From Akebia trifoliata (taxonomy: Eukaryota; Streptophyta; Magnoliopsida; Ranunculales; Lardizabalaceae): a stretch of 64,000 nucleotides of DNA. Positions 1 to 12,054 of the stretch are shown piece after piece; the stretch's first letter is position 1; each line of letters opens with the position of its first letter. Made by a program: the position numbers and the translations under genes. The notes under the pieces were generated by a model, which was not told where the DNA came from, searched no databases, and worked only from the letters and a program-made list of their open reading frames with translations. Where the stretch lies: positions 39,920,757-39,984,756 of the forward strand of contig CM030711.1 of the NCBI GenBank assembly GCA_017979445.1. The letters are read 5' to 3'.

Positions 1-2537
1 TAATCAGTGTAAAGTAAAACAAAAGATAAATGAATTAGAAATAGACAAAAATCTAAAGGAACAATTAGCAAATTTAATGATAAATTCTGACTACACTAGC
101 AGCAGCCAAGAAGATGATATGATAGAAGAAATACAAAGCTCCAGTGAACTAGAAGAAATAAAAGATTCATTTCAATTTTGTAACACAACATGTAGATGCA
201 AGTCAATAAATACTTTAACCAGGGAACAAAGAGTCTTATTTGACTATATAGATAAGATAGAAAATCCATAATTACAAAAAGGATATTTATTACAATTAAG
301 AGAAACAATAAAAAAGGAGGATACAAGATCTCAGAACTTTCAAGGTTATAACTTACAAGAGATATTCAAAAGGATCAAGGAACCAGAAAAAGAAGTAACA
401 ATCCAAGACTTACAAAGAGAAGTAAATCAAATAAAAGAAGAAATTAAAAGATTACACTTAATCAATAAAGGACAACAAGAACAGATAGATCTATTAAACT
501 TTAATAAATTAAAACAGAAGGAAGTAGTAGAAGAAGAACAAACAGAGAAAAATTTTATCCAAATAATCAACAAAATTCAATACCAAAAATGGTTTGTTAA
601 TATAGAACTAGTAATAAATAGAGAGTTTACGATAACAATTGTTGCTTTAATAGATTCAGGAGCAGATTTGAATTGCATACAGGAAGGAATAATACCAACA
701 AAATATTTTGAGAAAACTACAGAAGGAGTATCTACCGCAGATGGTTCAAGTCTAAAAATAAAATACAAACTTACCAATGTTCATGTCTGCAACCAAGGAA
801 TTTGTATAAACACTCATTTCATCTTAGTAAAAAATCTGACTAAATTTGTAATCCTAGGTACACCCTTTTTAGCATTAATCCAGCCTTTTACAGTAGACTC
901 AAAAGGAATAAAATGTAAATTATTAGATCAAGAAATACATTTTGAATTTATGGAAGAACCTCAGGATAGAGAACTAAATATAGTAAAAGAGAAAGTTATT
1001 ACAAAAACAATTAACTTAATAAAAAAAAAAGAAAAACAAGTAAAGTTTTTAAAACAAGAAATAAACTTCTTAAAAATCCAAGAACAATTAGGTAATCCTG
1101 AATTAAAATTAAGGATCAGAAGTTTCAAAGAAAATCTTGAAAAAGAAGTGTGCTCAAACCTACCCAATGCCTTCTGGCACAGAAAGCAACATGAGGTCAG
1201 CTTACCATATGAACCAGATTTCATAGAAAGAGAAATCAAAACAAAAGCAAGGCCTATTCAGATGAAAAAGGAAGATTTAGAATATTGCAAGAAGGAAATA
1301 CAAGATTTACTAGACAAAAAACTAATAAGACCAAGTAATTCCCCCTGGAGTTGTCCTGCATTTTACGTTAGAAAACATTCAGAGATAGAGAGAGGAGCAC
1401 CCAGATTAGTAATAAATTATAAACTTTTAAACAAAGTCCTTAGATGGATAAGGTATCCAATTCCTAATAAAAAGGATTTATTAAACAGATTTTATGAAGC
1501 TACTATTTTTTCAAAATTCGACATGAAATCAGGGTTTTGGCAGATCAAAATAGCAGATCAAGATAGATATAAAACAGCCTTCACAGTACCATTTGGACAT
1601 TATGAATGGAATGTAATGCCATTTGGATTAAAAAATGCACCCAGTGAATTTCAAAAAATTATGAATGACATCTTTAACCAATTTTCAAAATTTATCATAG
1701 TATATATAGATGATGTCCTCATATATTCAAAATCAATAGAACAACATTGGAAACATTTAGACACTTTTGTCAATACTATAAAATTAAATGGACTAGTTAT
1801 ATCAGTCCCAAAAATAGTCTTGTTTCAAACCCAGATCAAGTTCTTAGGACACAATATCAAAGATGGAACAATAATTCCCATAGAAAGGTCATAACAATTT
1901 GCAAATAAGTTTCCTGATGAAATAAAAGACAAAAAACAACTCCAAAGATTTTTAGGAATCCTAAATTATATAAGAGATTTCTACCCCAATCTTCATATTA
2001 TAGCAAAACCTTTGTTTCAGAGACTAAGAAAGAAAGCTCCAGAATGGACCAAAGAACACACAGAAGCTGTTAAACAATTAAAACTAAGATTACAAGAATT
2101 ACCTTGTTTAAATATTCCAGATCCCCAATTACTAAAAATAGTAGAAATCGATGCAAGTGATATAGGATACGGAGGAATATTAAAACAAGAGACAAACAAA
2201 AACAAAGAACAATTAGTAAGGTACACTTCAGGAATCTGGAATCCTACACAGCAAAAATATTCCACAGTCAAAAAAGAAATTTTGTCCATTATTTTATGTA
2301 TTTCCAAATTTCAAGATGATTTACTCAATGAAGAATTTGTTTTAAGAATAGATTGCAAATCAGCAAAATTTGTTTTAGAAAAAAAAAGTCAAAAATATTG
2401 CTTCAAAACATATTTTTGCCAGGTGGCAAGCTATATTATCTATATTTGATTTCAAAATAGAATATATAAAAGGAGAAACTAATTCTATACCAGATTTTCT
2501 TACCAGAGAAATTTTACAAGGAAAACAAGATGAGTGA
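1..2537 (+). pseudogene. endogenous pararetrovirus polyprotein fragment (protease, reverse transcriptase, RNase H)
   Basis: Remnant of an integrated Caulimoviridae-type polyprotein, entering the window already open. An aspartic protease active-site triplet DSG is at 653-661, the reverse transcriptase catalytic YIDD at 1703-1714, and the RNase H domain begins around an acidic residue at 2150-2152. In the live virus these parts mature the polyprotein and copy pregenomic RNA into DNA. Breaks: in-frame TAA at 269-271 and 1892-1894, and a frame change near the nine-A run at 2379-2387. The final stop (2535-2537) overlaps the start of the next ORF. The movement and coat regions that should lie upstream are outside the window. 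The gene order and following second ORF suggest a florendovirus-like member, which is an inference. It is not functional as read. Confidence 0.88.
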
Positions 2538-3330
2538 AAACCCCATGAAACCTAAATCCAAGAGTTCTTATGCAATGACTACTGCCACACCAGCCAAAAT
2601 AACTCCAGTAAACCCTCTCCAATTTGGCTCTCCAAGTAACCTGTCCAACAAGTTCCAAGTCCTAGGTACTACAAGTCCAATAAAACCCTATTCAGGGTCC
2701 ATAGCATCTTTAAGTCAAGATCCAGAGCCAACATCCCCTTTCTCATTAAGGCCTCAATACATTTACAAGCCTAATCTAAGTCCAATAATGACAATAGAAC
2801 CAGAATTAGAAAAGTCATGTCCAAAAATAATCGCCCAGTCAATCTTTGTCAAGCCAAACCATTTTATCTCCTCTGTTCATACCAAGACTCAAAAATTTTA
2901 TGAATTCATCCTAGTAGACTCAGATTCTGCTCTTATTACCCATACTCCAGACAAAACCGATCCCAATAGAATTTCCCACTCTAAATGTCAAATTCTGAAG
3001 ATCCTTTCCCTCACAACCTGGGGACAAAACCCAAATACCATGAAGAAGTTGTTATAAATATTTTTAATTGGGACTTTTGGTATATTCCAATTATGTAAAC
3101 TTGTTTCAATATCTGTAATAGAGTTTTCTTCCATATTTAAGACATCTGCTCAATTTCATCCATTACCAGCATTTTCCAGAAAATTCAAAGTTAAGTGGTG
3201 GGTCAACCTGCAATTTGACAAAGCTACTAAGGCAGGAGTGACAGCATGGCTGTACAGTCATCCTCAACAGAACTTTCAAGGTTATGACTTTATATCGTAT
3301 TGTTTGTTCACAAGTTTTTATTACCTGTAA
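2530..3330 (+). pseudogene. pararetrovirus second ORF, one in-frame stop
   Basis: Starts at an ATG that overlaps the polyprotein stop by eight bases (ATGAGTGA at 2530-2537), a compact arrangement typical of Caulimoviridae. It reads for 175 codons to a TAA at 3055-3057, and the same frame then stays open to a TAA at 3328-3330. The first third is rich in Ser, Pro and Thr; the later part is more ordered, with a WW pair near 3199. No enzymatic motif is visible. An ORF of unknown function after the RT-RNase H polyprotein is what florendoviruses have, and that is the best match in position. The single stop suggests modest decay. Confidence 0.6.
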
Positions 3331-3927
3331 ACATATCGGTTCGACTTCAAACTTATCTCTAATAAGAATCGAAGAAAACCAGTTGAAGAAACTAAAACCC
3401 ATTAGAGGTTGAAGAAGAGACGGTTGCTTCAAGGCGATTCAACCATTTGAGGTGACTTACAACCAGCGATCGAAGAGAAGAAAATGAGAGCTTAACAAAC
3501 GATTCTACTTAAACCAAACCAAACCAAATTACCCACACAACCAACACAGCTACACCTCCAACTCCACCAGTTCTATTAAATATTAAATATTAAATATTTG
3601 ACGGTAAGATAAAACCCAAATTTATATTTTTTTTATGTATTTTATTTTTTAATTTTTATTTTCTTCCTTCTCTCTGTAGCACTAGTAGTTGTTGGGGTAA
3701 ATGGAGGTAAGAGCCAAAAGTCCATCCTTTGAAGGAGTTTGGTATGGTTAAGTCGGTTAAAGGGTAGATCCACCTGTGATTTAAGGCATGCCACGCGGCA
3801 ACAAAAAGAAAATCTCCAATTATTATACACGTGGCATTCACCAGATGTGCAGTTGGATCAACTCGGTCCAGCGTAATTTAATGAAAAATCAATGACTTCT
3901 GTTTTTTTTCTTTTTTTTCTTAGAATT
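3331..3927. other. non-coding stretch after the viral ORF
   Basis: No gene is visible. The first part (to about 3540) may be viral intergenic sequence because it follows the second ORF directly, but I see no clear end of the integration. A T-rich tract lies at about 3628-3666 and again at 3901-3920. Confidence 0.4.
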
Positions 3928-4154
3928 GTGATAATAAGACTACCCCACGTGACACACTCAATCAACTCTCTTGGCATGACAAGTTTGGGAACTGTCGATA
4001 TGTACATCTTGAGATACAAAAATTTACTTCTCCATGGAAATGTGTATCTGAAGGGAATCATGTATCCTAAGACGTAAAGATCTACGGTTCTCGAATTTGT
4101 CATGTAAAGAGAGTCGATTAAGTGTGTCACATGGGGTAGTCAGATTATCATGAC
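3928..4154. repeat. near-perfect foldback (inverted repeat) of about 227 bp
   Basis: The left half, beginning GTGATAATAAGACTACCCC at 3928, matches the reverse complement of the right half ending at 4154. Pairing continues through almost the whole interval to a centre near CCATGG at 4032-4037. Apparent reading frames on both strands are reflections of this palindrome. It resembles a foldback-type MITE; no clear target duplication was found. Confidence 0.8.
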
Positions 4155-4579
4155 TCTTTTTCTTATTATGGGTATCCCCACGCTTGGGATGAGACTAATC
4201 CCAAGGTCACACACTCCGTCCCCTTGGATCTTATGTGCAATTGGTTGAGTTGAGGAGGGCCTACCGAATCCTATAGAATGGCCTTAAAGAATTCATTGTT
4301 TCGTGGGATTTCAAACACTTCACCTACCCTTCCTAGGAGTTTATCAAGGCTCGGCTTACCACTAGACTAATCTCAGTTAGTTAAGAATTAATGACTTGGT
4401 CATTCAAATTAATTGCATGGATTAATAATAGGAGGAAATTTATTAGTAAGGCATAAGTAATTTAATTTTGGAATGAGTCTATTTTGGGTGACAATCAGGT
4501 GTTGGATCATTATAGTATAAAAGGATCTGTGGTTGTCAATAAAGTTGGGTCCAGAGCACCAGTATGGAAAATATTTACA
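4155..4579. other. non-coding spacer
   Basis: No convincing gene, RNA or repeat boundary is visible between the two inverted-repeat elements. Confidence 0.4.
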
Positions 4580-4908
4580 GTATTTTAAAAACACCCCACT
4601 GTAAAATTATTGATATTAGGTTTACCTCCTTACAAAATGCAAGAGTAGGATTACACCCATTGACCCTAAGTCAATGTTGCATTTTCTTGATGATTTAATA
4701 ATGAAATTTTGATTTTTTTTTTTTCTTTCAAAATACTCTTTAAATATTTAAAAGGACTAAATCATAATTTTAGAAGGATAAAAATTTCTCTGTTAAATCA
4801 TGAAAAAACAAAGTTGACTTACACTCAAAGGGGTAAACCTAATCTTACATTTTATAAAGGGGTAAACCTAATATCACAAATTTTTCACATGGGGTATTTC
4901 TAAAATAC
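4580..4908. mobile_element. MITE with about 100 bp terminal inverted repeats
   Basis: The left arm begins GTATTTTAAAAACACCCCA at 4580. The reverse complement of the right end (4908 leftwards) begins GTATTTTAGAAATACCCCA, and similarity runs for about 100 bp, including a shared TGATATTAGGTTTACC block. The 130 bp centre is AT-rich and non-coding. Total length 329 bp. The target duplication is not clear, so the superfamily is unassigned. Confidence 0.75.
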
Positions 4909-5716
4909 CCAAATACTTATTAGGGGTGGGTTTGATTAGACTAGTCTAGTCTGGTCTGGTCGGGGTGAGATTTTAATAAACGATTGTTGGTGAAGAATAA
5001 ATATATATGATAGATGGTGGGGGTGGACTTTGCTATATATGTCGGTCTCATTGCAGTCTTGGATCATTCTTATTGTCTCATCTTGATTTGGCTATAATTG
5101 TAGGTAGTCATGTTAATTTCATCCTTATTAAAGGTGGAATGGTTTAGGGGGAAAATATTTTCTTATGTGAGGTGAATATTAAGATTAACATGGTTAATGT
5201 GCTTCTCAATGACAAGGTGGAATAATGTTTGATTAAACAAAAATTAATAAAAATTTGAAAAATAACTTGGGGGTGTTTTAGACATTTTGAAGAATATTGC
5301 AGATACTCTTTACGTTCTCAAACTAATGGCCCATTTATAGGTCCGAGATTTGCATTTATGAATTAAAAGATTCGAATGATCAACTTTGCAATCAGTTGTT
5401 ATAATTAATGTGTTCAAATTGTTCATTTGAAGAGAAATTGAAATACTTCTTATTGGATGATCACGATATGTTCAAAAAAATCAAAATTCTTGATCAATGG
5501 GGGAATAATATCATCATTTTCGTTCAATAAGATACCAAAGTGTATGATTGACTCATTTCATACTAAAAAGAATTGCATAAAATCCTTTGATAACATTGAT
5601 TCCTCTTTGAACTCAATCTTCCTTGACAAACGAATAGAAAATGGTATAAATGCCATCGTCTTCAACATAGAGTTGAAAACCTTTTTGTTTCCCTCAAAAC
5701 CAATCAACTTCATCCT
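4909..5716. other. non-coding spacer
   Basis: AT-rich sequence without a recognisable gene. A 102-codon open frame at 5457-5765 runs into the next MITE, has low-complexity composition and resembles no family I know. Confidence 0.4.
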
Positions 5717-5719
5717 TAA

Positions 5720-6053
5720 GGCTGTATTTGGATTGAGAGAAATGGAGAGAAGAGAAAATAAATGAGTTTCTCTTTATTTCTCCCGTTTGGATTGGTAAGT
5801 GGGGAGAGAAGAGAAAAAAAATTGGAGAGAAGAAGAGAGAAAAAAAATGGGTTTTCTTTCTCTCCAAAAGTTGAGAGAAGAAGAGAGAAATGGAGATAAA
5901 CCCTTTTAAAATATTTTATAATGCCAACTCAACCCCTAAAGGTATTTTAAAATTTCAAAATTATCCCAAGTTTTGTCTTGTCAATCCAAACATGGTAGGG
6001 GAGAAATTGAGTTTCTCTTCCCTTCCCTTCTCTTCTCTCAATCCAATCATACC
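5720..6053. mobile_element. Tourist-like MITE (PIF/Harbinger type), TAA target duplication
   Basis: Ends are GGCTGTATTTGGATTGAGAG at 5720 and, on the other strand, GGTATGATTGGATTGAGAG from 6053. Both are flanked by TAA (5717-5719 and 6054-6056), the 3-bp TTA/TAA duplication typical of PIF/Harbinger Tourist elements. The interior is purine-rich at the left and pyrimidine-rich at the right (GAGAGAAGAG repeats), so the element folds back on itself. Length 334 bp, no coding capacity. Confidence 0.75.
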
Positions 6054-6671
6054 TAAGAGTCTATCTACTTCAAACCTAATGTACTTAGATAGGATCTCTG
6101 TGAAAGTAGAAAGCACCACTTCAAAATATGTGGAGGAATTATCATGTTTTTTTTTTTTAAACTATATATTAAACATGAACATACATTCTCTTAAGAAATC
6201 AATTTTCTCCAAAATCGTTTTCTAAATAGATCTATTAGGTAAGAAAACATTCTCATGACAATCATTCACGTTTAAAATAAAATGGACGTCTAGGAAAAGC
6301 ACAATTATATCATTTGGAACACTATATAATTGATGTTTGGGCATCCACCAACCCATTGATTTAATCCAATCATAAAAAATCAATATTTTAGATCAACGAA
6401 ATCAATCAACTTAGTAAGATATGAATTGTTTGATTTTGGATTGAGTTTAATAAACGTAATAGTGATCTTCTGGAGTATCATGTACTAGATTATGGAGTCT
6501 AAAAAGATTTCTAGGTGTCAATGGTGACTCAATTTAATCAAGTTTAGTCTGGTCGAGGTATAATTCTAATAAATGGTTGTTATTTGAGAATAAATAATTA
6601 GGGAAATTTATTTAATGCACCCTGCACGAGGGATTCCTTCCAAATTTTTCCACGATATCTTGATGATTCAT
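6054..6671. other. non-coding spacer
   Basis: No gene, RNA or bounded repeat is recognised. Confidence 0.35.
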
Positions 6672-6990
6672 TTAGTAAGTTTTTTCTTTCTTTCTTAGTG
6701 CCTTCACCTCTATTTCAATTGATGAGATCAACAATTCAAATCGTTGAGATTGACCTTCGTTCAAATTGTCGACCTCGACAATTGAACATGAATCATTGAG
6801 ATCAACGCTCAATTGTCAATCAGTCATCAAGATCAACATTTAAAATTTTGAGATCGACCTTATTATAATCGTTGATCTCGACATTTATACATGAATTGTC
6901 GAGATCAACAAATCAACAATTTGATTTCTTGGACATCGACAATTTGAGTTCACGGTCTTATCCTAAGAAAGAAAGAAAGATTTTAGCTTA
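6672..6990. repeat. inverted-repeat bounded block of degenerate GTTGAGATCGAC-like units
   Basis: A TTTCTTTCTTTCTTAG tract at 6672-6698 is mirrored by CCTAAGAAAGAAAGAAAG at 6962-6990. Between them a motif close to GTTGAGATCGAC and its complement recurs about ten times in both orientations. It looks like a degenerate foldback element; no target duplication was identified. Confidence 0.5.
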
Positions 6991-7041
6991 ACAAGGCTGT
7001 TAACATTCCCCAAGAACTCAAGAGTACACTTAGAAAGACAT

Positions 7042-10000
7042 TGTGGCGCCCCGCCGAACGCTAACACAAATCCCCATGTCAGATTTCAAGGTACGAGGTG
7101 GCACCTCGAAATTTCGGCATGGTCTCCTCTGTTTATGTTAGCATTCCAAGGCGATTCAACCTGCACCTGATAAACGACATACAATCCTGCATATAACAAA
7201 CAAAATATAATACTAGCGGAAGCCTATATACGTCTAATAATGTCCGATAGATCAGAGTGCGGAAGAAGAAAAATTATATACAGGATTATACAAAATTCCT
7301 CACTCTAACATAATTCCTAACACTCAAGACAGAATCCATAAGACTACCTGGAGAAACTGACACCACTAGGGGGTATAGCCCTAATACTTACCAGGAGACG
7401 GACTCTGGTTGTCTATCTGACCAACCAGATGATCCTCGCTCTTGTTCTACACTTGTTTCGCCAAACTTCAGATCTGAAACTAAAAAAATGGAGAAGGAAA
7501 GGGTGAGTAACAATGGTTACCCAGTAAGGAAGCAACAATTTCTGCCAATAACCTCTCCTAACATGAACGAATAAGCATACTGAATCATTTTAAAATAAAC
7601 AAAATTTTACAGAAGAAAACTACGATTAACTGGTACATATAACCAGGGATGAGCAACTAAACATTTTAAAACTCACATTACATCGATCAGCAGTACTCAC
7701 TATAACATTCACTTTTTATACAAATCTAATTGATCAAATGGAAACAATAAACATGCATTTCATTTTATATATCAAAATAAGCAACAGATACATAATACAC
7801 GATGGTGGAGTATTGGAATTAGAGAGTTGGGATTCACGACTGGATCGCTCCCAGTCGGGACATGATGTTACAATTCCTTTCTGGCTTTTAGTTCCTGATT
7901 TTGTGGCCGGTCGCTGCCCTTACCACGTTTGGTTGACCATTTATCCGGCTCAGGCTGGCCGTTTGACGTGACCGTAAGCAATGGGTCTCTTTTCGATGTG
8001 TCAGAACGTTCGACTACTATAGATTGTTAGTGATCACTGACTAATCATCTTCGTCTATGCCTATCAGGCGTGCAAGTGATTCCCAAATATACAAACCATT
8101 CGTATACGACCACCTTTACATTACAAGTTCACTGGTAAAGATAGAGAGGAATAAACCCGGATTCCAGTTGTGACTCCACTCTCATACGCGTCCCATACCA
8201 CGTATGAGTTTGGTGGTCCCTACCGTACATCCCAGGATAGTACACCACTCCGGATGATATGACGCACTATCCCTTCAGGCATTCACAAACTCTTTAACAG
8301 CTCACAAAATAGCTACATATATATATTATTTTCATTTGAAAACAAAAGAGAAATTAACAATACAGGGTTGAGAATAGATATCCAGTTTCCTACCATGCAA
8401 GTGTGGCCAGCCGGCCTAAAATAAATAACATAACGGAGCGCCTCGCGCTAACAGAAAGGAAATAAACATGCAACCAATAATATTATCACTGGATATCTGT
8501 TCACCAACTTACACACAACACAACAACGTAAAATGCAGACATCACCCCTCGGGTGTGACTCTGACATTTTACCGTTTCATACCTTTTTCCCCTTTTTTTT
8601 GACTTTTACAATTTTCAATCTCTTCAATAAAACATCCATTTTCTCATATTCATCAACTCAATATGAGTTCATTGAATATTAAATCACATTTTCCAACTAA
8701 CGAATTTATTTTTATCAAAAACCTTTAAAAAATACAAAACTTATATTAAAACGGATTCCGAGCAGTGCACCGGACCCAACTTACAGAAATAACCCAATAA
8801 AATACCTTACCCACGTATAATTTGTTAAAAATATAATTAAACATATCAATCATGCAATTTCTGGCGTGAATTTTTGAAATAACAAAAGAATTCTACATTT
8901 CGGAAATACATCCAAATTTTTCCAATAAAATCCTAAATGCAATTTTCACAATCTACGATTATTAATAGAAATTGAGAGTTCCTTACAATGTCTAGGCGAA
9001 AGGATCAAAGCGTGTGCGCGGAAATCGAGGCAATCGGCGTGAAAATCGAGGCGGACCGAACTTCGAAGCGGCTGATTTTTGAAACCGACCCGGTGGTTTC
9101 GAAGAGCTCGACGTGCTCGTCTCTTCTCCCTTCTACAGCGAAAGGTGGTTTGACCCCGAAATCGATGAAAACCGAGGTCGAAGTTACGAAAATCTCCGTA
9201 TAAAAATACGGCTGATTTTTGACTGTACAGGGTGAAAAAGATGAGTAAATGGAAGGAACTTGGTTGGGTTATGTAGAGAATGAGGCTGCGGACGTTTCTT
9301 CCTTCTGCGTCGGAAAGCGATTTGACCCCGAAACGGACGAAATTCGAGGTCAAAGTTTCGAAATTTTCGTATCCGAATACGGCTGATTTTTGACGATATC
9401 GGGTGAAATAGAAAGTGAAACGAAGAAAGGTTGGGTGGGTTTTGTAGAGAACGTAGCTGCGGACATTTCTCCCTTCTGCGTCGATCGTCGACGGCGAGCC
9501 GTTTGTGAGAGATCTGAGGTGGAAGAATCGGAGGAAAATCAAATTTTTCGTTTTACATGTCTCGGCCATATGACGCGTTGGGGAAGATGAGTTATATAAT
9601 AAAAAAATTAAATTATTATTTAAATGAAATTTGGGACGAATTTGGTATTTCGCCTATTGTTTTGATCAACTATAACTTGGTCATTCGGTCTCCAAAACTG
9701 ACAAACGAATACTCTATTTCGCCTAATTTTTCATTCCGGATCTAATGGTATAGTCAATTTCTACAAATTATGTCTCCATCAAAAATTTTACATTTTTGGC
9801 CTGACGTGACCCCTAAACTTGATGTCGTTTTCGTTTTTGGCGATAATTCAACTTCCTGATCTCCAAAAATGACAAATAAATAGTCTATGTTGAATAATTT
9901 TTCGTTATGAACCCAATGGTATGATCGAATTTTAAAAATTATTTCTCTAAAAAAAAAATCACTTTTTTAGCCTGGTCCGACCCGGTAATCGAGGATTTTG

Positions 10001-10210
10001 CAACTTTTATATTCGGACTCGCATTTGAGCGTGCTTACAGGCTAAACTATGTTTTTCGATCGTTTTGAATCTAATGGTCAGGTCAGATTCCATTAAAAAT
10101 GATCAAAAACATCCTAAAGTTTTACCTCTAAATCTCACTTTCAAGATTTTCTTAAAATTCCACTATTTATTTTTTCCTCGAGATACGAATTAAAAATTCA
10201 GGGTGTTACA
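7042..10210 (-). mobile_element. solo-LTR-like element, 3169 bp, TSD GACAT
   Basis: The element begins TGTGGCGCCCC at 7042 and ends GGGTGTTACA at 10210, with GACAT at 7037-7041 and again at 10211-10215. TG...CA ends with a 5-bp duplication are the signature of an LTR retrotransposon. Read on the minus strand it starts TGTAACACCC, a common plant LTR start. There is no gag or pol and no internal copy of its own ends, so a solo LTR or a non-autonomous derivative is the best reading. It contains tandem repeats near 9069-9490. Confidence 0.75.
9069..9490. repeat. degenerate tandem repeat of about 171 bp inside the LTR
   Basis: CGGCTGATTTTTGA recurs near 9069, 9208 and 9379, and TTTGACCCCGAAA near 9149 and 9321, giving a period of about 171 bp for the last two units and a shorter first unit. 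The apparent 207-codon minus-strand frame across it is a product of the repeat, not a gene. Confidence 0.7.
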
Positions 10211-10215
10211 GACAT

Positions 10216-11603
10216 CCCTCCCACGGGTCTATTAAGTAATTTTTTTCATAATCTATGTTAGATGGGGTGATGAGCTTCCCTATGTTAATCTCATTGCAGT
10301 CTTCAACTGTTGGTTCTAAAACATCTATTTGAAAGTTTTAATGGGACCAAACAAATGGGTTATCTCTTATTTACTCCTGCAAAATTGGACCACCTTTGAT
10401 GTGATCGAAAATTAATTTAAAATTGTCGATTAAATAATTCAATTGTTTTTAGTACGTATAAACATAGACATTGTGATTATAGCATCGATTGATCTTAAAA
10501 AAATAAAGATATTTTGAATTGGAGTCTAAAACAAGAATTAAGAATAACCAGACAATGTTAATACGTACATTGATTCATGTTATAAAAAAAGTAGGCTCGA
10601 ATGCGATACAAATAAATACTCTCGGTAGGGGTACAAAGTCAGATCCATAAAATTTTGGTTAATTTTGAACAATGTTATTCACCCCTCTAGACTAGCATAG
10701 AAGATCTCTTTGGTCAAAATTTAAATCTAGTAAATTCGATCACAACCATACAAACTTAAGACTTTAATTTCTTTTAGGTACTTTAATTTGACCAAAAACA
10801 TTTTTTTCTTTACAAAAGAAATTTTAGTAACAAAAGAACTTTAATCCGGATCGTAGATCAATGATCAAAGCTTAGGGATTTAATTCACATTGATGTAAAC
10901 GTAAAGTATATGTTAGCCAAATAATTTTACGATGTAATTTTTTACTTATTTATCTTAAGGGTTGGTTTGGTTGGTTCTCTTGCATTGCATTGCAGTGTGA
11001 GTATCATGCATTTCAACATTGAATTTATCAGATTTCATGGAAAAAATTATAATGTATAAATAAGTATTGCATGATAAATCAAACAACCAACAATTCACAT
11101 TCCTTGTGTTTCCTTTTTTTTAATCCAATTGTAAAATTTACTTAAATTGATTTGGAATGGGCCTCTTTGCATGACGATTTTAGCTTTTTGTCAGTAAGTC
11201 GCCGTTTATATGTTATTTATGATTTTTTTTTTATATCTAAATTTATAATTATGGGATATTGGAGAAAACCAAGATATTGATTTCTATTAGGATTGAATGA
11301 GAGAAAGTGAAGGTCATTCGAACTTGATCTACTTCTAAATGAATTGATGCGATCTAAAAAAGGGGTTATGTTGAAGAAAAAATAACGAAAAATATAAGAT
11401 ATAAAAGAACTTAAAAGATTGTTTGTGAGTGAAAATTGTGTTTTTCATGCTCTACCAAGACTCACACCAAATCGTTTGCAAAACGAAAGAAATTATGATA
11501 CAAGTTACATTAGGTAGACTAAGACGATAAAACTAGTTGGTAAGCTATGGCCTGATTGGTTTTTTATTAAGCTTCATGAAGGTATTGGTTTTCATCTTGA
11601 GGA
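10216..11603. other. non-coding stretch
   Basis: AT-rich, no gene recognised. A short imperfect inverted repeat (GGTTGGTTTGGTTGGTT near 10963 against CAAACAACCAAC near 11085) may be a small MITE, but no clean target duplication is seen. Confidence 0.35.
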
Positions 11604-11942
11604 TTATGCATGAATTTTGAGTAGAAAGAGATTTGGGAGTTGTGTGGATGGATACCAAGTAATCAAAGCGACAATATTCTCTTGAAATTGTAGTAAAACC
11701 TGGCCTCTTGACCCTTTTGCTTTTCCAGCGATACGAACGTATTTAAGTAATTGTCGCTCTGTCAGACCATAATGAAAACGCAATTTTTGTTTTTCTTCTA
11801 GGCGAATACGATATTGAGATCTTTTTCCGGAACGAGATTGGTTTCTAAGATCACTTCCGGGTCTAGGCCTTTTACTAGTTAGTCCCGGTAAAGCCCCCAG
11901 ACGGCGTATTTTTTTGAAACGAGGCCCTCGGTAACGAGACAT
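11604..11942 (-). pseudogene. rps4: plastid rps4 fragment transferred to the nucleus (NUPT)
   Basis: The minus-strand frame starts at 11942 with the N-terminus of chloroplast ribosomal protein S4. About 85 residues match the family (for example [12 protein letters not shown]), down to about 11688. After that the sequence becomes unrelated and stops at 11604; the normal protein is about 201 residues, so less than half is present. The upstream side (11943 to about 12050) also reads like the plastid rps4 5' spacer. RPS4 acts in the plastid 30S ribosomal subunit; this nuclear copy lacks the rest of the protein and any evident targeting peptide, so it is most likely dead. Confidence 0.88.
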
Positions 11943-12054
11943 AAAGACTCCTTTATTTATATTTATTTTATTGAAATTTCATTTTTAAAGAATAAACCTA
12001 AATTAAGACTGAACTAAATGATAAACGAAGCGAAATCTACTGAAGTACTATACT

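Noticed and set aside
8946..9569. 207-codon open frame on the minus strand
   Set aside because: It lies wholly within the tandem 171-bp repeats of the LTR-type element and its peptide repeats with the DNA; no protein family is recognisable.
10963..11096. Small Tourist-like MITE
   Set aside because: The inverted ends are imperfect and no matching 3-bp duplication follows the right end, so it was not called as a separate element.
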